DNA of 8,721 nt from Armatimonadota bacterium (GCA_020696885.1 JAJFMS010000082.1:1-8721), one strand, 5' to 3'; shown: positions 1-6,659, numbered from the stretch's first letter. Notes: generated from the letters alone by a model not told the origin. Numbers and translations are program-made.

Positions 1-14
1 GGCCGCACCAGTAC

Positions 15-60
15 CCATTACTCCATCACTCCATCACTCCATCACTCCATCCCCGTCACT
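15..60. repeat. 8-bp tandem repeat downstream of trpS
   Basis: Three perfect direct copies of CCATCACT lie at 23-46, with a variant copy (CCATTACT) at 15-22 and a decayed copy running to 60, against the trpS stop codon. Read on the minus strand, the direction of trpS transcription, the unit is AGTGATGG. The array sits in the trpS 3' flank and may continue left of the window only as the unrelated bases 1-14. No hairpin with a T-tract is visible here, so it does not look like a classical terminator. The unit resembles part of the element at 6660-6682. Confidence 0.8.
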
Positions 61-1054
61 AACCCCTACCGCCGCGGAGGCCCATCTTCGCGCGCACTTC
101 CACCAGGGTGGCGGAGGCGATCTTCCGGGCGCGCTCGGCGCCGTGCTCCAGAGCCTCCCACACGCGGTCCGGGTGCGCGGCCAGCTCCTCACGCCGGGCG
201 CGGATCGGCGCTAGCTCAGCCACGATCGCGTCACCCACCGCCGGCTTCAGCTCGCTGTAGCGCAGCGTGCCGGCCTCGTACTCGCCTTTGAAGTGGGCCA
301 CCTGCTCCGCGGAGCCGAACGCCTCCAGCAGCGTGAACAGGTTCTTCACGCCCGGGCTCATCTCGCCCGCGTCCTCCGGGCCGGTATCCGTCACCGCCCG
401 CGCGATCTTCTTGCGCATCTCCTGGTCCGTCTCGGAGAGGCTGATGAAGCTGCCGGGGATGCTCTTGCTCATCTTGCGCGTGGGCTCGTTGAGCGCCATC
501 ACCCGCGCGGCGGGCGTCAGTTCCGCCTGCGGCTCCGGGAAGGTGCGGCCGAACTGGTGGTTGAACCGCCGGGCCACCTCCCGGGTCAGCTCCAGGTGCT
601 GGAGCTGGTCCTCCCCCACCGGCACGATCGGGGCCTTGTACAGCAGGATGTCCGCGGCCTGGAGCACCGGATAGGTGAAGAGGCCGGCGTTGACGTAGTC
701 CGCGCGCTCGCTCTTCTCCTTGAACTGGGTCATCCGCTCCAGCGCGCCCATGGACGTCTGCGCGTTGAAGATCCAGGCCAGCTCCGTATGCTCCGGCACA
801 TACGATTGCGCGAAGAAGACGCTCTTCTCCGGATCGATCCCCGAGGCGAGAATGTCCAGCGCCGCGTCGTAGACCCGCTGGATCATCTCCTTCGGCTTGT
901 ACGGCACGGTGATCGCGTGGTAGTCCACGATGCAGAAGTAGCTTTCGTACTGCTCCTGCAGGCGCACCCAGTTCCGGATGGCGCCCACGTAGTTGCCGAT
1001 GTGGATCGTTCCGGTGGGTTGGACGCCGCTGAATACTCGGGGGGCAATCGCCAT
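59..1054 (-). CDS. trpS: Tryptophanyl-tRNA synthetase (TrpRS)
   Basis: This class I aminoacyl-tRNA synthetase charges tRNA-Trp with tryptophan using ATP in the cytoplasm. The protein is 331 aa, the normal length for bacterial TrpRS. The HIGH-type signature HIGN is at residues 18-21, after SGVQPTGTI. The class I lysine loop KMSKS is at 194-198, followed by the IPGS variant rather than DPN. The conserved GEDQLQHLELTREVARRFN stretch lies at about 147-165. I chose the ATG at 1054 because the family's N-terminus begins right there; the open frame extends 56 codons upstream, but that part overlaps the preceding gene and looks nothing like TrpRS. The start ATG overlaps the TAA stop of the upstream lipoprotein gene by one base (TAATG), and no strong Shine-Dalgarno lies in front, so translation is probably coupled. 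Identity is near certain. Confidence 0.97.
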   Translation of the reverse strand: MAIAPRVFSGVQPTGTIHIGNYVGAIRNWVRLQEQYESYFCIVDYHAITVPYKPKEMIQRVYDAALDILASGIDPEKSVFFAQSYVPEHTELAWIFNAQTSMGALERMTQFKEKSERADYVNAGLFTYPVLQAADILLYKAPIVPVGEDQLQHLELTREVARRFNHQFGRTFPEPQAELTPAARVMALNEPTRKMSKSIPGSFISLSETDQEMRKKIARAVTDTGPEDAGEMSPGVKNLFTLLEAFGSAEQVAHFKGEYEAGTLRYSELKPAVGDAIVAELAPIRARREELAAHPDRVWEALEHGAERARKIASATLVEVRAKMGLRGGRG

Positions 1055-2058
1055 TACTCGTCTCGCTTCACTTCCAGGGAGAGGTCGGTCTCCCACGGCG
1101 CGGCCATGTTCTCCGGCAGCACGCCGTCCCAGCCGTGGTAGGCATCCAGGTTGTCGCGCGTCACCGGCTGCGCGGGGAGCTCCACGGCGGAGGGCGTGGC
1201 CTTGTTGCTGATGATCCGCCACGCCATCCGCCCGGCGCGATCGCCCAGCCAGTTCGGCAGCGGCTCCAGCACCAGCTCGAGCGGGCTGTCGGACTTGCGC
1301 AGCTCTTCGATCAACGCGGGCCGGCCGCCGTAGGTGATTACCAGCGGCTTCCCGGCCCGTTTGCGGGCTGCGGCTACCACCGCCGTTCCGGCCAGGGGAT
1401 TGAGCGCCACCACCGCGTCGAGGCCCGACACGGCCAGGAGCCGCTGGGCGGCGCCGGCCTGCTCGCTCTCCTCCCGGGCGGTCTGCTCCGCGGCGACCTT
1501 GATGCTGGGATACTTCTCTTTCAGGTAGGCCTGGAACGCCTGGAGCCGCTTCTTCTCGCCGGGAGTGCGCGCTCCGGAGATCACGCCCACCTTGCCGCCG
1601 GAGGTCAGCTTCTTGCCCAGGTAGTCCGCCAGGAGCTTTCCGGCCAGCTCGTGATTGAACGCCACGGCGGACGAGACGTCCACGTTCTCCAGCGGGCGCT
1701 CCAACAGCACTACGTACACGTTCTGCTCGATCGCCTTTTCAATGGCGGGGCGCACGATGTCCGGATCGACCGGGCTCACCACGATGACGCTGACCTTGCG
1801 CTGGAGGGCCTGCTCGATGGCGCCCACCTGCTCGCTGGCCTTGCCCTTGGCGTCCGTGGCGATCACCTCGATCTGCCGCTCCGCGGCGACTTTCTCGAGG
1901 CTCTTGGTGACCGCCTGGTAGAACGGCGACGTGCTCTCCGGCAGCACGAGGCCGATCTTAACGCCGGCCGGCGCGACGTCCTTCTCTTTCTTCTTCTTAC
2001 AACCCGGAGCCGCGACCAGGACGGCCGCGCCACCTATCAATACAAGACGGCGATTCAC
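1054..2058 (-). CDS. Sugar-type (RbsB-like) substrate-binding lipoprotein
   Basis: Predicted 334-aa extracytoplasmic binding protein of the periplasmic-binding-protein 4 / ribose-binding type. Residues 1-19 form a short lipoprotein signal (NRR, then a hydrophobic run), with Cys20 in APGC as the likely lipidated residue; the -3 and -2 positions (Ala, Pro) are not ideal for a lipobox. A Lys/Glu-rich linker follows (21-27), then the first strand VKIGLVLPESTSPFYQ. VIVVSPVDPDIVRPAIEKAI at about 91-110 and the VVLLERP strand-turn that follows are typical of the ribose/xylose/galactose group. The GTG start at 2058 has AGGAG seven bases upstream and puts the signal peptide at the N-terminus; longer in-frame extensions overlap uspA-like sequence on the other strand and look non-coding. 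No permease or ATPase gene is in the window, so this is an orphan binding protein. It is the first gene of a coupled pair with trpS. Ligand unknown. Confidence 0.88.
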   Translation of the reverse strand: MNRRLVLIGGAAVLVAAPGCKKKKEKDVAPAGVKIGLVLPESTSPFYQAVTKSLEKVAAERQIEVIATDAKGKASEQVGAIEQALQRKVSVIVVSPVDPDIVRPAIEKAIEQNVYVVLLERPLENVDVSSAVAFNHELAGKLLADYLGKKLTSGGKVGVISGARTPGEKKRLQAFQAYLKEKYPSIKVAAEQTAREESEQAGAAQRLLAVSGLDAVVALNPLAGTAVVAAARKRAGKPLVITYGGRPALIEELRKSDSPLELVLEPLPNWLGDRAGRMAWRIISNKATPSAVELPAQPVTRDNLDAYHGWDGVLPENMAAPWETDLSLEVKRDE

Positions 2059-2065
2059 CAGTTGA

Positions 2066-2070
2066 CTCCT
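2066..2070 (-). promoter_or_regulatory. Ribosome binding site of the binding lipoprotein
   Basis: AGGAG on the minus strand, seven bases before the GTG at 2058. It supports this start over the much longer open frame reaching 2589. Confidence 0.75.
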
Positions 2071-2141
2071 GCGGGCGGGTGGCCGGGGTGACGTGAAGGC
2101 GGCCGAAAGGCTACCAGTTCCCAGCATACCTGCGAGGGGGA

Positions 2142-2159
2142 TGTCGGCCGGAGCCGACA
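2142..2159. promoter_or_regulatory. Perfect palindrome in the divergent lipoprotein/usp gap
   Basis: Arms TGTCGGC and GCCGACA, seven perfect pairs around the 4-base centre CGGA. It sits 84 bases upstream of the lipoprotein start and 116 bases upstream of the usp start, in the 216-base divergent intergenic region (2059-2274). It could be a repressor operator or an RNA hairpin in the lipoprotein leader; the sequence alone does not decide. I see no convincing -35/-10 pair in this gap. Confidence 0.4.
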
Positions 2160-2274
2160 AGCGCTTCATTTTACCATGTCCGGCCCCACGCATCGCGAGC
2201 AGCCGAGTTCGCCGCGAGAAGGCGAGGCGGGGGCCATTGTTGAACCGTCTGACAGAACGGAACGGAGAGAGACC

Positions 2275-2682
2275 ATGAGACGGATTCTGGTAGGCTTCGA
2301 CGGCTCCGAAGCGGCGCGCCGTGCGTTGGATCAGGCGTGTGGCCTGGCCCGGCAATTCGGGGCAGCGCTCACCGTGCTTACCGGCGCGGCAGACCGCATC
2401 GATCTCCGGCAGGCCGGGACGCACCCGGCGCTCGACTTCGAGCCGGGACGTCAGCTCGCGGAGGAGGGTGCGCGCCTGGCCCGGGAGCGCGGCGTGTCCC
2501 CGGTGGAAGCGCGCACCTCCATCGAGGCGCCGGACGATGCGCTCGTGCTTGAGGCACATGATGGCTACGATCTCGTGGTGGTGGGACACCAGGGCGCCGG
2601 CGGGCTCCGAGAGCGGCTGCTCGGCAGCGTTGCGAAGTCGGTGGTGGACCGGGCGCCCTGTTCCGTGCTCGTGGCTCGTTAG
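2275..2682 (+). CDS. Universal stress protein, single ATP-binding domain
   Basis: A 135-aa protein forming one complete Usp (UspA-superfamily) domain. It opens with the first strand RRILVGFDGSE and ends with SVLVAR, the usual last strand. The nucleotide-binding signature G-2x-G-9x-G-S is intact at Gly104, Gly107, Gly117 and Ser118 (GHQG...LLGS), placing it among ATP-binding Usps such as MJ0577 rather than the non-binding UspA type. The ATG at 2275 has GGAG at 2264-2267, seven bases upstream; an in-frame ATG at 2176 would add 33 residues with no Usp character. The gene is divergent from the lipoprotein gene and convergent with the CBS-protease gene, with stop codons 9 bases apart. Cytoplasmic role: probably stress or energy-status signalling. 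The precise partner is unknown. Confidence 0.93.
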   Translation: MRRILVGFDGSEAARRALDQACGLARQFGAALTVLTGAADRIDLRQAGTHPALDFEPGRQLAEEGARLARERGVSPVEARTSIEAPDDALVLEAHDGYDLVVVGHQGAGGLRERLLGSVAKSVVDRAPCSVLVAR

Positions 2683-2696
2683 TCAGCCCGGCTAAC
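2678..2696. other. Short inverted repeat spanning both convergent stop codons
   Basis: Arms GTTAG (2678-2682) and CTAAC (2692-2696) contain the TAG stops of the plus-strand usp and the minus-strand protease genes. Only five pairs and no T-tract, so it is at best a weak bidirectional transcription barrier. No separate terminator is visible in the 9-base gap. Confidence 0.25.
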
Positions 2697-3831
2697 TGCT
2701 GCCGTGCCCCACCGGGCGGGGCAGGTGGGGCCAGCCGCCCCGGCGCGGGGGTTTTTCGCCGGCCGTGAGTGCGTTCCGCACCATCAGGTACTCCATCAGG
2801 TTCTCCAGGGTCAACAAGCCCACCAGCCGCCCCGCATCCAGCACCGAAAGGGTCCCGCGGCCTTCGTCGTCCATCCGCTGGTAGGCGGCTCGCAGGCTCT
2901 CGGCGGGGCTCACGCCCGCCGCGGCCGGCGTCATCACCTCGGACACCGTCGTCTCCGGCCCGCGCGCCGCGAGGGCGGCCAGCAGTGCGGAGCGATCCAG
3001 GAGGCCGACCACCTCCGTGCCCTGCAGCACCGGGAAGTCATGCTGGGTGCCCGCCAGCAGCAGTTGTACTACCCGGGCCAGCGGGTCCTCCGGCGCCAGT
3101 ACCGTGTACTGGGTCATCATCGCGTCCCGAACCGGTACGCCTTCCAACAGCAGCTCGGCCTGGACCGAGTTCGCCTCCTCACCCGCCCCCACAAAGACGA
3201 AGAACGCCACGAAGAGCAGCATCGGGTTATAGACCAGCCCGACGAAACCGAACAACAGCGCCATCCCCTGCCCCACGTGGGCGGCGAGCTGCGTGGCGCG
3301 GAGGTAGTTCATCCGCTCCGCCAGGTAGGCGCGGAGCACGCGCCCGCCGTCCATCGGGAATGCCGGGAGCAGGTTAAAGGCGGCCAGGGTCGCGTTCACC
3401 CACATCAGCCGAATCGGCAGGCTGGTGTGCACGTGCCCCTCCAGGTCCCACGTCAGCGGGGCTCGCGTGCCGAACGCCGCCAGCAGGACCACGGCAATCA
3501 CCACGTTCACCGCCGGTCCCGCCAGCGCGATCCAGAACTCCTGGTGCGGGTCCCGCGGGATGCGCTCGAGCCGGGCGATGCCCCCGATCGGGTACAGCGT
3601 AATGTCTCGCGTCTTGACCCCGAAGTGGCGAGCCGTGAGCGCATGCCCGAACTCGTGCAGCACTACACACGAGAACGCCAGGGCTACGAAGGCTACCCCG
3701 CTAAACGCGGCGGCCAGGGTGCCGCCGGTGGTTACCGGCAGCACCAGCAGCGCCGCCAGGAGCAGCAGCACCGTGGCATGGACGTACACCGTGATGCCGA
3801 AGAAAGTGCCGACCTGCCAGGACCACTTCAT
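2692..3831 (-). CDS. Site-2-type membrane zinc metalloprotease (M50B) with tandem CBS domains
   Basis: A 379-aa intramembrane metalloprotease of the SpoIVFB/Rip3 group. About six hydrophobic segments span residues 15-215. The zinc motif HEFGH is at 59-63 in a membrane helix, and the second active-site motif NLLPAFPMDGGR starts at Asn153, with the metal-binding Asp at 161. Two CBS motifs follow at about 233-285 (VRDAMMTQYTVLAPEDPL...) and 296-350 (VSEVMTPAAAGVSP...). CBS pairs usually bind adenine nucleotides and could gate proteolysis; that is inference. The N-terminus MKWSWQVGTFFGITVYVHAT is typical of the family, and GGGAG at 3840-3844, eight bases upstream, supports the ATG at 3831. It lies 33 bases downstream of the tandem-Usp gene, almost certainly in one operon. 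The substrate is unknown; anti-sigma factors and membrane regulators are typical S2P targets, but none is encoded here. Confidence 0.93.
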   Translation of the reverse strand: MKWSWQVGTFFGITVYVHATVLLLLAALLVLPVTTGGTLAAAFSGVAFVALAFSCVVLHEFGHALTARHFGVKTRDITLYPIGGIARLERIPRDPHQEFWIALAGPAVNVVIAVVLLAAFGTRAPLTWDLEGHVHTSLPIRLMWVNATLAAFNLLPAFPMDGGRVLRAYLAERMNYLRATQLAAHVGQGMALLFGFVGLVYNPMLLFVAFFVFVGAGEEANSVQAELLLEGVPVRDAMMTQYTVLAPEDPLARVVQLLLAGTQHDFPVLQGTEVVGLLDRSALLAALAARGPETTVSEVMTPAAAGVSPAESLRAAYQRMDDEGRGTLSVLDAGRLVGLLTLENLMEYLMVRNALTAGEKPPRRGGWPHLPRPVGHGSS

Positions 3832-3864
3832 ACCGATTACTCCCGTTTTCCCGTCCTCGGCGGA

Positions 3865-4812
3865 CTACCTGACCAGGAGCACCGAGCACTGGGCTTGCTT
3901 CAGGATTCGGTCCGCCACGCTGCCGACCAGCAGACCCTCGATCAGCGAGATGCCTCGCGCTCCCGCGATGATCAGGTCTGCCTCCACGTGCTGCGCCAGC
4001 TTCAGGATCTCTTCCGCCGGATCGCCGCGGAGGATGGCCGGCTCGGCCTGTTTCCCACTCTTCCGGAGCCGCTCGCACAGCAGGCCGGTCAGGCTCTGTG
4101 CGTCCTCGTTCTCCTGCGTCTGTGCCGTGCGGACCGCCTCTTCATACTCCACGATGAACTCCGGCGCCACCAGCGCGTAGGGCTGGTAGGTGCGGACCAC
4201 CTGCGCCACGTGAACCACGGCGCCTTCGGGCAGCGGTAGACGCGCCGCGAACTGCGCGGCCTTCTCAGCGTGCTCCGAGCCGTCCACCGCCAGCACCACG
4301 TGGCGCAGCTCGTGCCGGAGCTCGCGGGCGATCACCACGGAGCGCCGGGCGTGCTTCGCCACGTTGCGGGCCACGCTGCCCAGAAAGAAGCCGGCCAGCC
4401 CCGAAAGGCCCTTGGAGCCCAGGACCACCAGGTCCACGTCGAACTCATCGGCCGCCTGGATCAACTCGTACGCAATGGCGCCGCTCCGGGCGGTGCCGGC
4501 GGTGGTCAGCCCGTCCCGGCGCAGCCCCTCCGCGGCCTTCTCGGCGACGGATCGCCCCCACGCGTGCTCCCCGGTAACGAACCACTCCGGCATGGTCCAT
4601 TCCGCGGCGGCGGTGACGGTGAGCACCTGGATGGAGGTTCCGGGCGCCAGCGGCAGCGCGCGCAGCAGCTTCTCGGCCTTGGCGGCTTCCTCGGAGCCGT
4701 CCGTCGCAAAGAGGATCTTTAGCGGGCGTGCCGGTGCACCTCCCGCCGCTTCGGCCTCCAGGCCGTCCCAGATTCGCTCGGCTACCGGTGTGTTCTCGCC
4801 TGTCTGTGTCAT
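3865..4812 (-). CDS. Tandem-domain universal stress protein
   Basis: A 315-aa protein with two Usp domains, at about residues 31-163 and 170-315, after a roughly 30-residue N-terminal extension. Both domains keep the ATP-binding signature G-2x-G-9x-G-S: Gly132/Gly135/Gly145-Ser146 (GSKG...FLGS) and Gly284/Gly287/Gly297-Ser298 (GARG...LVGS). Each starts with a typical first strand (KILFATDGSEE and HVVLAVDGSEH). The ATG at 4812 is preceded by GGGAGGA with eight bases between; a further in-frame ATG at 4857 lacks such a site and lies inside the terminator hairpin. It is the first gene of an operon with the CBS-domain protease. Two-domain Usps next to CBS-S2P genes also occur in the mycobacterial DosR regulon, suggesting hypoxia or energy-stress control by analogy only. 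Confidence 0.93.
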   Translation of the reverse strand: MTQTGENTPVAERIWDGLEAEAAGGAPARPLKILFATDGSEEAAKAEKLLRALPLAPGTSIQVLTVTAAAEWTMPEWFVTGEHAWGRSVAEKAAEGLRRDGLTTAGTARSGAIAYELIQAADEFDVDLVVLGSKGLSGLAGFFLGSVARNVAKHARRSVVIARELRHELRHVVLAVDGSEHAEKAAQFAARLPLPEGAVVHVAQVVRTYQPYALVAPEFIVEYEEAVRTAQTQENEDAQSLTGLLCERLRKSGKQAEPAILRGDPAEEILKLAQHVEADLIIAGARGISLIEGLLVGSVADRILKQAQCSVLLVR

Positions 4813-4820
4813 TGCGCGTG

Positions 4821-4827
4821 TCCTCCC
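4821..4827 (-). promoter_or_regulatory. Ribosome binding site of the tandem Usp gene
   Basis: GGGAGGA on the minus strand, eight bases before the ATG at 4812. This strong site decides the start in favour of the 315-aa protein. Confidence 0.8.
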
Positions 4828-4842
4828 GGCCCACGTCGGCCG

Positions 4843-4886
4843 AAAAAATAGCCCCACGAAACATCATACGACACTTCGCGGGGGCT
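4843..4886 (-). terminator. Intrinsic terminator or leader attenuator between the VIT and usp genes
   Basis: On the minus strand a stem of AGCCCC (4881-4886) pairs with GGGGCT (4850-4855). An inner CGAA/TTCG helix (4875-4878 with 4857-4860) extends it, with a small internal bulge and a 14-base loop. A six-T tract follows at 4843-4848. This fits the 3' end of the minus-strand transporter gene, whose stop is at 5000. It lies only 31 bases before the tandem-Usp start codon, so it could instead act as an attenuator of read-through into that operon. TATGAT, a good -10 hexamer, lies in the loop (4863-4868, minus strand), but I see no good -35. Confidence 0.65.
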
Positions 4887-4905
4887 AAACGTGGCCCTTG
4901 TAACC

Positions 4906-4926
4906 GCCCAGCCTACAGGGCTGGGC
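4906..4926. other. 8-bp perfect stem-loop downstream of the VIT gene
   Basis: Arms GCCCAGCC (4906-4913) and GGCTGGGC (4919-4926) are perfectly complementary around a 5-base loop, 73 bases past the transporter stop codon. No T-tract follows on either strand. It may stabilise the 3' end of the transcript or pause polymerase ahead of the T-tract terminator at 4843-4886. Confidence 0.55.
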
Positions 4927-4999
4927 AGCGACTGCTCTCTCACACTACCAGGACGCCGTGAGTGCCCGCCGGTGTCTCAACTCTTCTTGGCCGGGTGAC

Positions 5000-5590
5000 T
5001 CAATTTACCACTCCGGGGCCAACCAGCCGCTGCACGCCCCAGCCCGCCAGGAACGCCGCCCCACCGGCCAGCGTGCCGACGGCCAGCATCTCGAGCCCGC
5101 TCCGAAACCACGGCTGGCCCGTCACGCGGGTGCGCAGCGCTCCCACCAGGAACAGCAGGCACGCCGCGAGGAGCGCCGAGCCGCGAAAGGAGACCGGGGC
5201 CGGCACGGGCGCAAAGTATGGCAGCATCGGCACGAGCCCCGCTACCACAAACGTCACCCACGTCACGGCTCCGTGCAGCGCCGCATGACGCGTCTCGCCC
5301 CACTCGTCATAGAGCTGCGCCAGTTCCGTAGCCCGCTCGGACTTCATGCCCAGGTAGTTGCCCACCGCCATCGAGAGGCCGTCCGCCGCCAGGTTGGCCA
5401 GCCCCAGCGCAACGACTACCACCGGGCGAAAGCCGGCGCCCTGGACCCCGGCCACCACGGCAAAAGTGGTCACGATCCCGTCGTTTGCCGCGTACACGAT
5501 GTCGCGAATGTAATGCCGCGCGAAGCCGTCCCAACCGCCATCCGGGCTGTGGTCTACTGGCACATAAGGCGGACGCTCTGGCTCACTCAC
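5000..5590 (-). CDS. VIT1/CCC1-family iron/manganese transporter, short form
   Basis: A 196-aa integral membrane protein of the DUF125/VIT family, which moves Fe2+ or Mn2+ across membranes, typically by proton antiport. The family signature is clear: residues 25-52 ([20 protein letters not shown] and onward) form TM1 with the conserved Asp37-Gly38, and 62-83 ([20 protein letters not shown]) form TM2. Three more hydrophobic segments follow, at about 105-128, 138-153 and 165-188. The loop between TM2 and TM3 is only about 22 residues (82-103), so the long glutamate-rich metal-binding helices of plant-type VIT1 are missing. The GTG at 5590 is chosen because GGAGGG lies just upstream; the frame stays open to 5677 without family similarity. 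It is followed by a hairpin and a T-tract terminator. Metal preference cannot be told from sequence. Confidence 0.88.
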   Translation of the reverse strand: MSEPERPPYVPVDHSPDGGWDGFARHYIRDIVYAANDGIVTTFAVVAGVQGAGFRPVVVVALGLANLAADGLSMAVGNYLGMKSERATELAQLYDEWGETRHAALHGAVTWVTFVVAGLVPMLPYFAPVPAPVSFRGSALLAACLLFLVGALRTRVTGQPWFRSGLEMLAVGTLAGGAAFLAGWGVQRLVGPGVVN

Positions 5591-5594
5591 GCTT

Positions 5595-5600
5595 CCCTCC
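5595..5600 (-). promoter_or_regulatory. Ribosome binding site of the VIT-family gene
   Basis: GGAGGG on the minus strand, four to five bases before the GTG at 5590. It supports a GTG start and a 196-aa product over an in-frame ATG at 5677. Confidence 0.7.
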
Positions 5601-5709
5601 GATATCCACGCGTCTGCGCGGCCCCTACCGATCCGGGCAAGGTCCTCCCTGAGCTCGGCTCCGGTCCCCACCCCCACCGCCGCCCCTCGCGTCGACCACT
5701 ATTAGGGTG

Positions 5710-5749
5710 CCCGCGCCAGTAACCTGCGACGCGGTAGTGATGGCGCGGG
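5710..5749 (-). terminator. 9-bp hairpin after the amidohydrolase gene, no T-tract
   Basis: Arms CCCGCGCCA (5710-5718) and TGGCGCGGG (5741-5749) are perfect complements around a 22-base loop. The structure starts 20 bases past the amidohydrolase stop codon (5769, minus strand). No T-run follows on that strand, so it is a candidate hairpin-only terminator or 3'-end stabiliser. The rest of the 178-base gap to the VIT gene shows no other clear signal. Confidence 0.45.
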
Positions 5750-5768
5750 GAGACAATCCGCCGGACAG

Positions 5769-6611
5769 CTAGAGGGCTGCGAACGGCCGCGGATACAGCT
5801 TCTGGATCGTCTTGCAGAGGATCCACTCGCGGTCGGAGTCGGTGAGCCAGCTCCATTCGGAGGTGTAAAGGCCCAGGGCGCGCCCGTAGCCGCACTGGTC
5901 TCGCACCAGCGGCCAGTCGGAGCCCCAGAGGCACCGCTCCGGCCCGAACGTCTCGAACACCCGGCGGAAGATCGACTCGGCCCGGCGGTACGGATAGGCC
6001 TCCTTCGACATCGCCCAGGGGTCGGTGATCTTTACGTACACCTGTGGGCTGCGCTCCAGCGCCAGCAGGTGCTGCAGCGCGTCGCCGTCCGGCCCTTCCT
6101 CCACCGGCGGCCAGGCCATGTGGTCGATGATCACCGGGACCGTCGGGAACCGCTCCAGCGGGGCGGCGAGCAGCGGGAGCTGATCCACGTGACCGAGGAT
6201 GCAGATCGACGCGCCCAGCTCCGCGGCCTTCTCCCAGAGCGGGAACGTGGCCGGATCGCCCAGCCAGGTAGCGCTGCGATCGGCGCACGGCCGCAGCCGC
6301 ACGCCGGAGAAGCCGCGCTCCCGCACCTCGTACTCGAGCTTCTGGGGCGCGTCCGGGGCCAACGGATCCACCAGGCAGACGCCCGCAAAGCGGTCCGGGA
6401 ACCGCCGCAGCGCCTCGGCGGCGTAGGAGTTGTCCGTGCCGTAGTGGATCACCTGAACCAGCACCGCCCCGGCGATTCCGTGCGCGTCCAGGGTCTCGAT
6501 CAGGTCCTCGGTGGTGGCGGACTCCGCCGGCGGCTGGGTGGTGAGCGGCGACCACGGATACCGCTCCGTGTCCAGGCTCCAGACGTGTACGTGTGGCTCG
6601 ATGATCGTCAT
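5769..6611 (-). CDS. Amidohydrolase-2 family TIM-barrel metal-dependent hydrolase
   Basis: A 280-aa protein of the family that includes L-fuconolactonase, 2-pyrone-4,6-dicarboxylate lactonase (LigI) and related lactonases and decarboxylases. Strand 1 carries the metal-site H-x-H (His7 and His9 in EPHVHVW). His141 (LGHVDQ) and His164 (IIDHMAWP) match later barrel histidines, and Asp232 in LWGSDWP is the catalytic aspartate of the last strand. Length and motif spacing are normal and complete. The ATG at 6611 leads directly into strand 1, but only a weak GAG lies upstream. The gene is divergent from the LarA homologue, so a hydroxyacid or lactone substrate is possible; that is inference. It could also be an amidase or decarboxylase. 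It acts in the cytoplasm (no signal peptide seen). Confidence 0.9.
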   Translation of the reverse strand: MTIIEPHVHVWSLDTERYPWSPLTTQPPAESATTEDLIETLDAHGIAGAVLVQVIHYGTDNSYAAEALRRFPDRFAGVCLVDPLAPDAPQKLEYEVRERGFSGVRLRPCADRSATWLGDPATFPLWEKAAELGASICILGHVDQLPLLAAPLERFPTVPVIIDHMAWPPVEEGPDGDALQHLLALERSPQVYVKITDPWAMSKEAYPYRRAESIFRRVFETFGPERCLWGSDWPLVRDQCGYGRALGLYTSEWSWLTDSDREWILCKTIQKLYPRPFAAL

Positions 6612-6659
6612 GGGTCTCGAAATTCGGGTATAGAGGTTGCGAACACCGGAAGACAGTAA

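Noticed and set aside
293..1141. 282-codon plus-strand open frame opposite trpS
   Set aside because: Antisense to a confirmed trpS, with low-complexity Arg/Leu/His composition and no family similarity.
2245..2260. Imperfect dyad CCGTCTG/CAGAACGG just upstream of the usp ribosome site
   Set aside because: One arm has an extra base and the centre is a single base. Too weak to call an operator on its own.
2059..2589. 177-codon N-terminal extension of the binding lipoprotein
   Set aside because: It would bury the lipoprotein signal in mid-protein and run antisense to the usp gene. The GTG at 2058 has a good ribosome site.
2704..4239. 511-codon plus-strand open frame opposite the protease and tandem-Usp genes
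   Set aside because: It lies antisense to two genes with clear motifs. Its composition is rich in Arg, Gln, His and Gly with no recognisable domain, typical of a GC-rich shadow frame.
6627..6632. TATACC as a -10 box for the amidohydrolase gene (minus strand)
   Set aside because: No acceptable -35 hexamer at 16-18 bases, and the leader would be only about a dozen bases.
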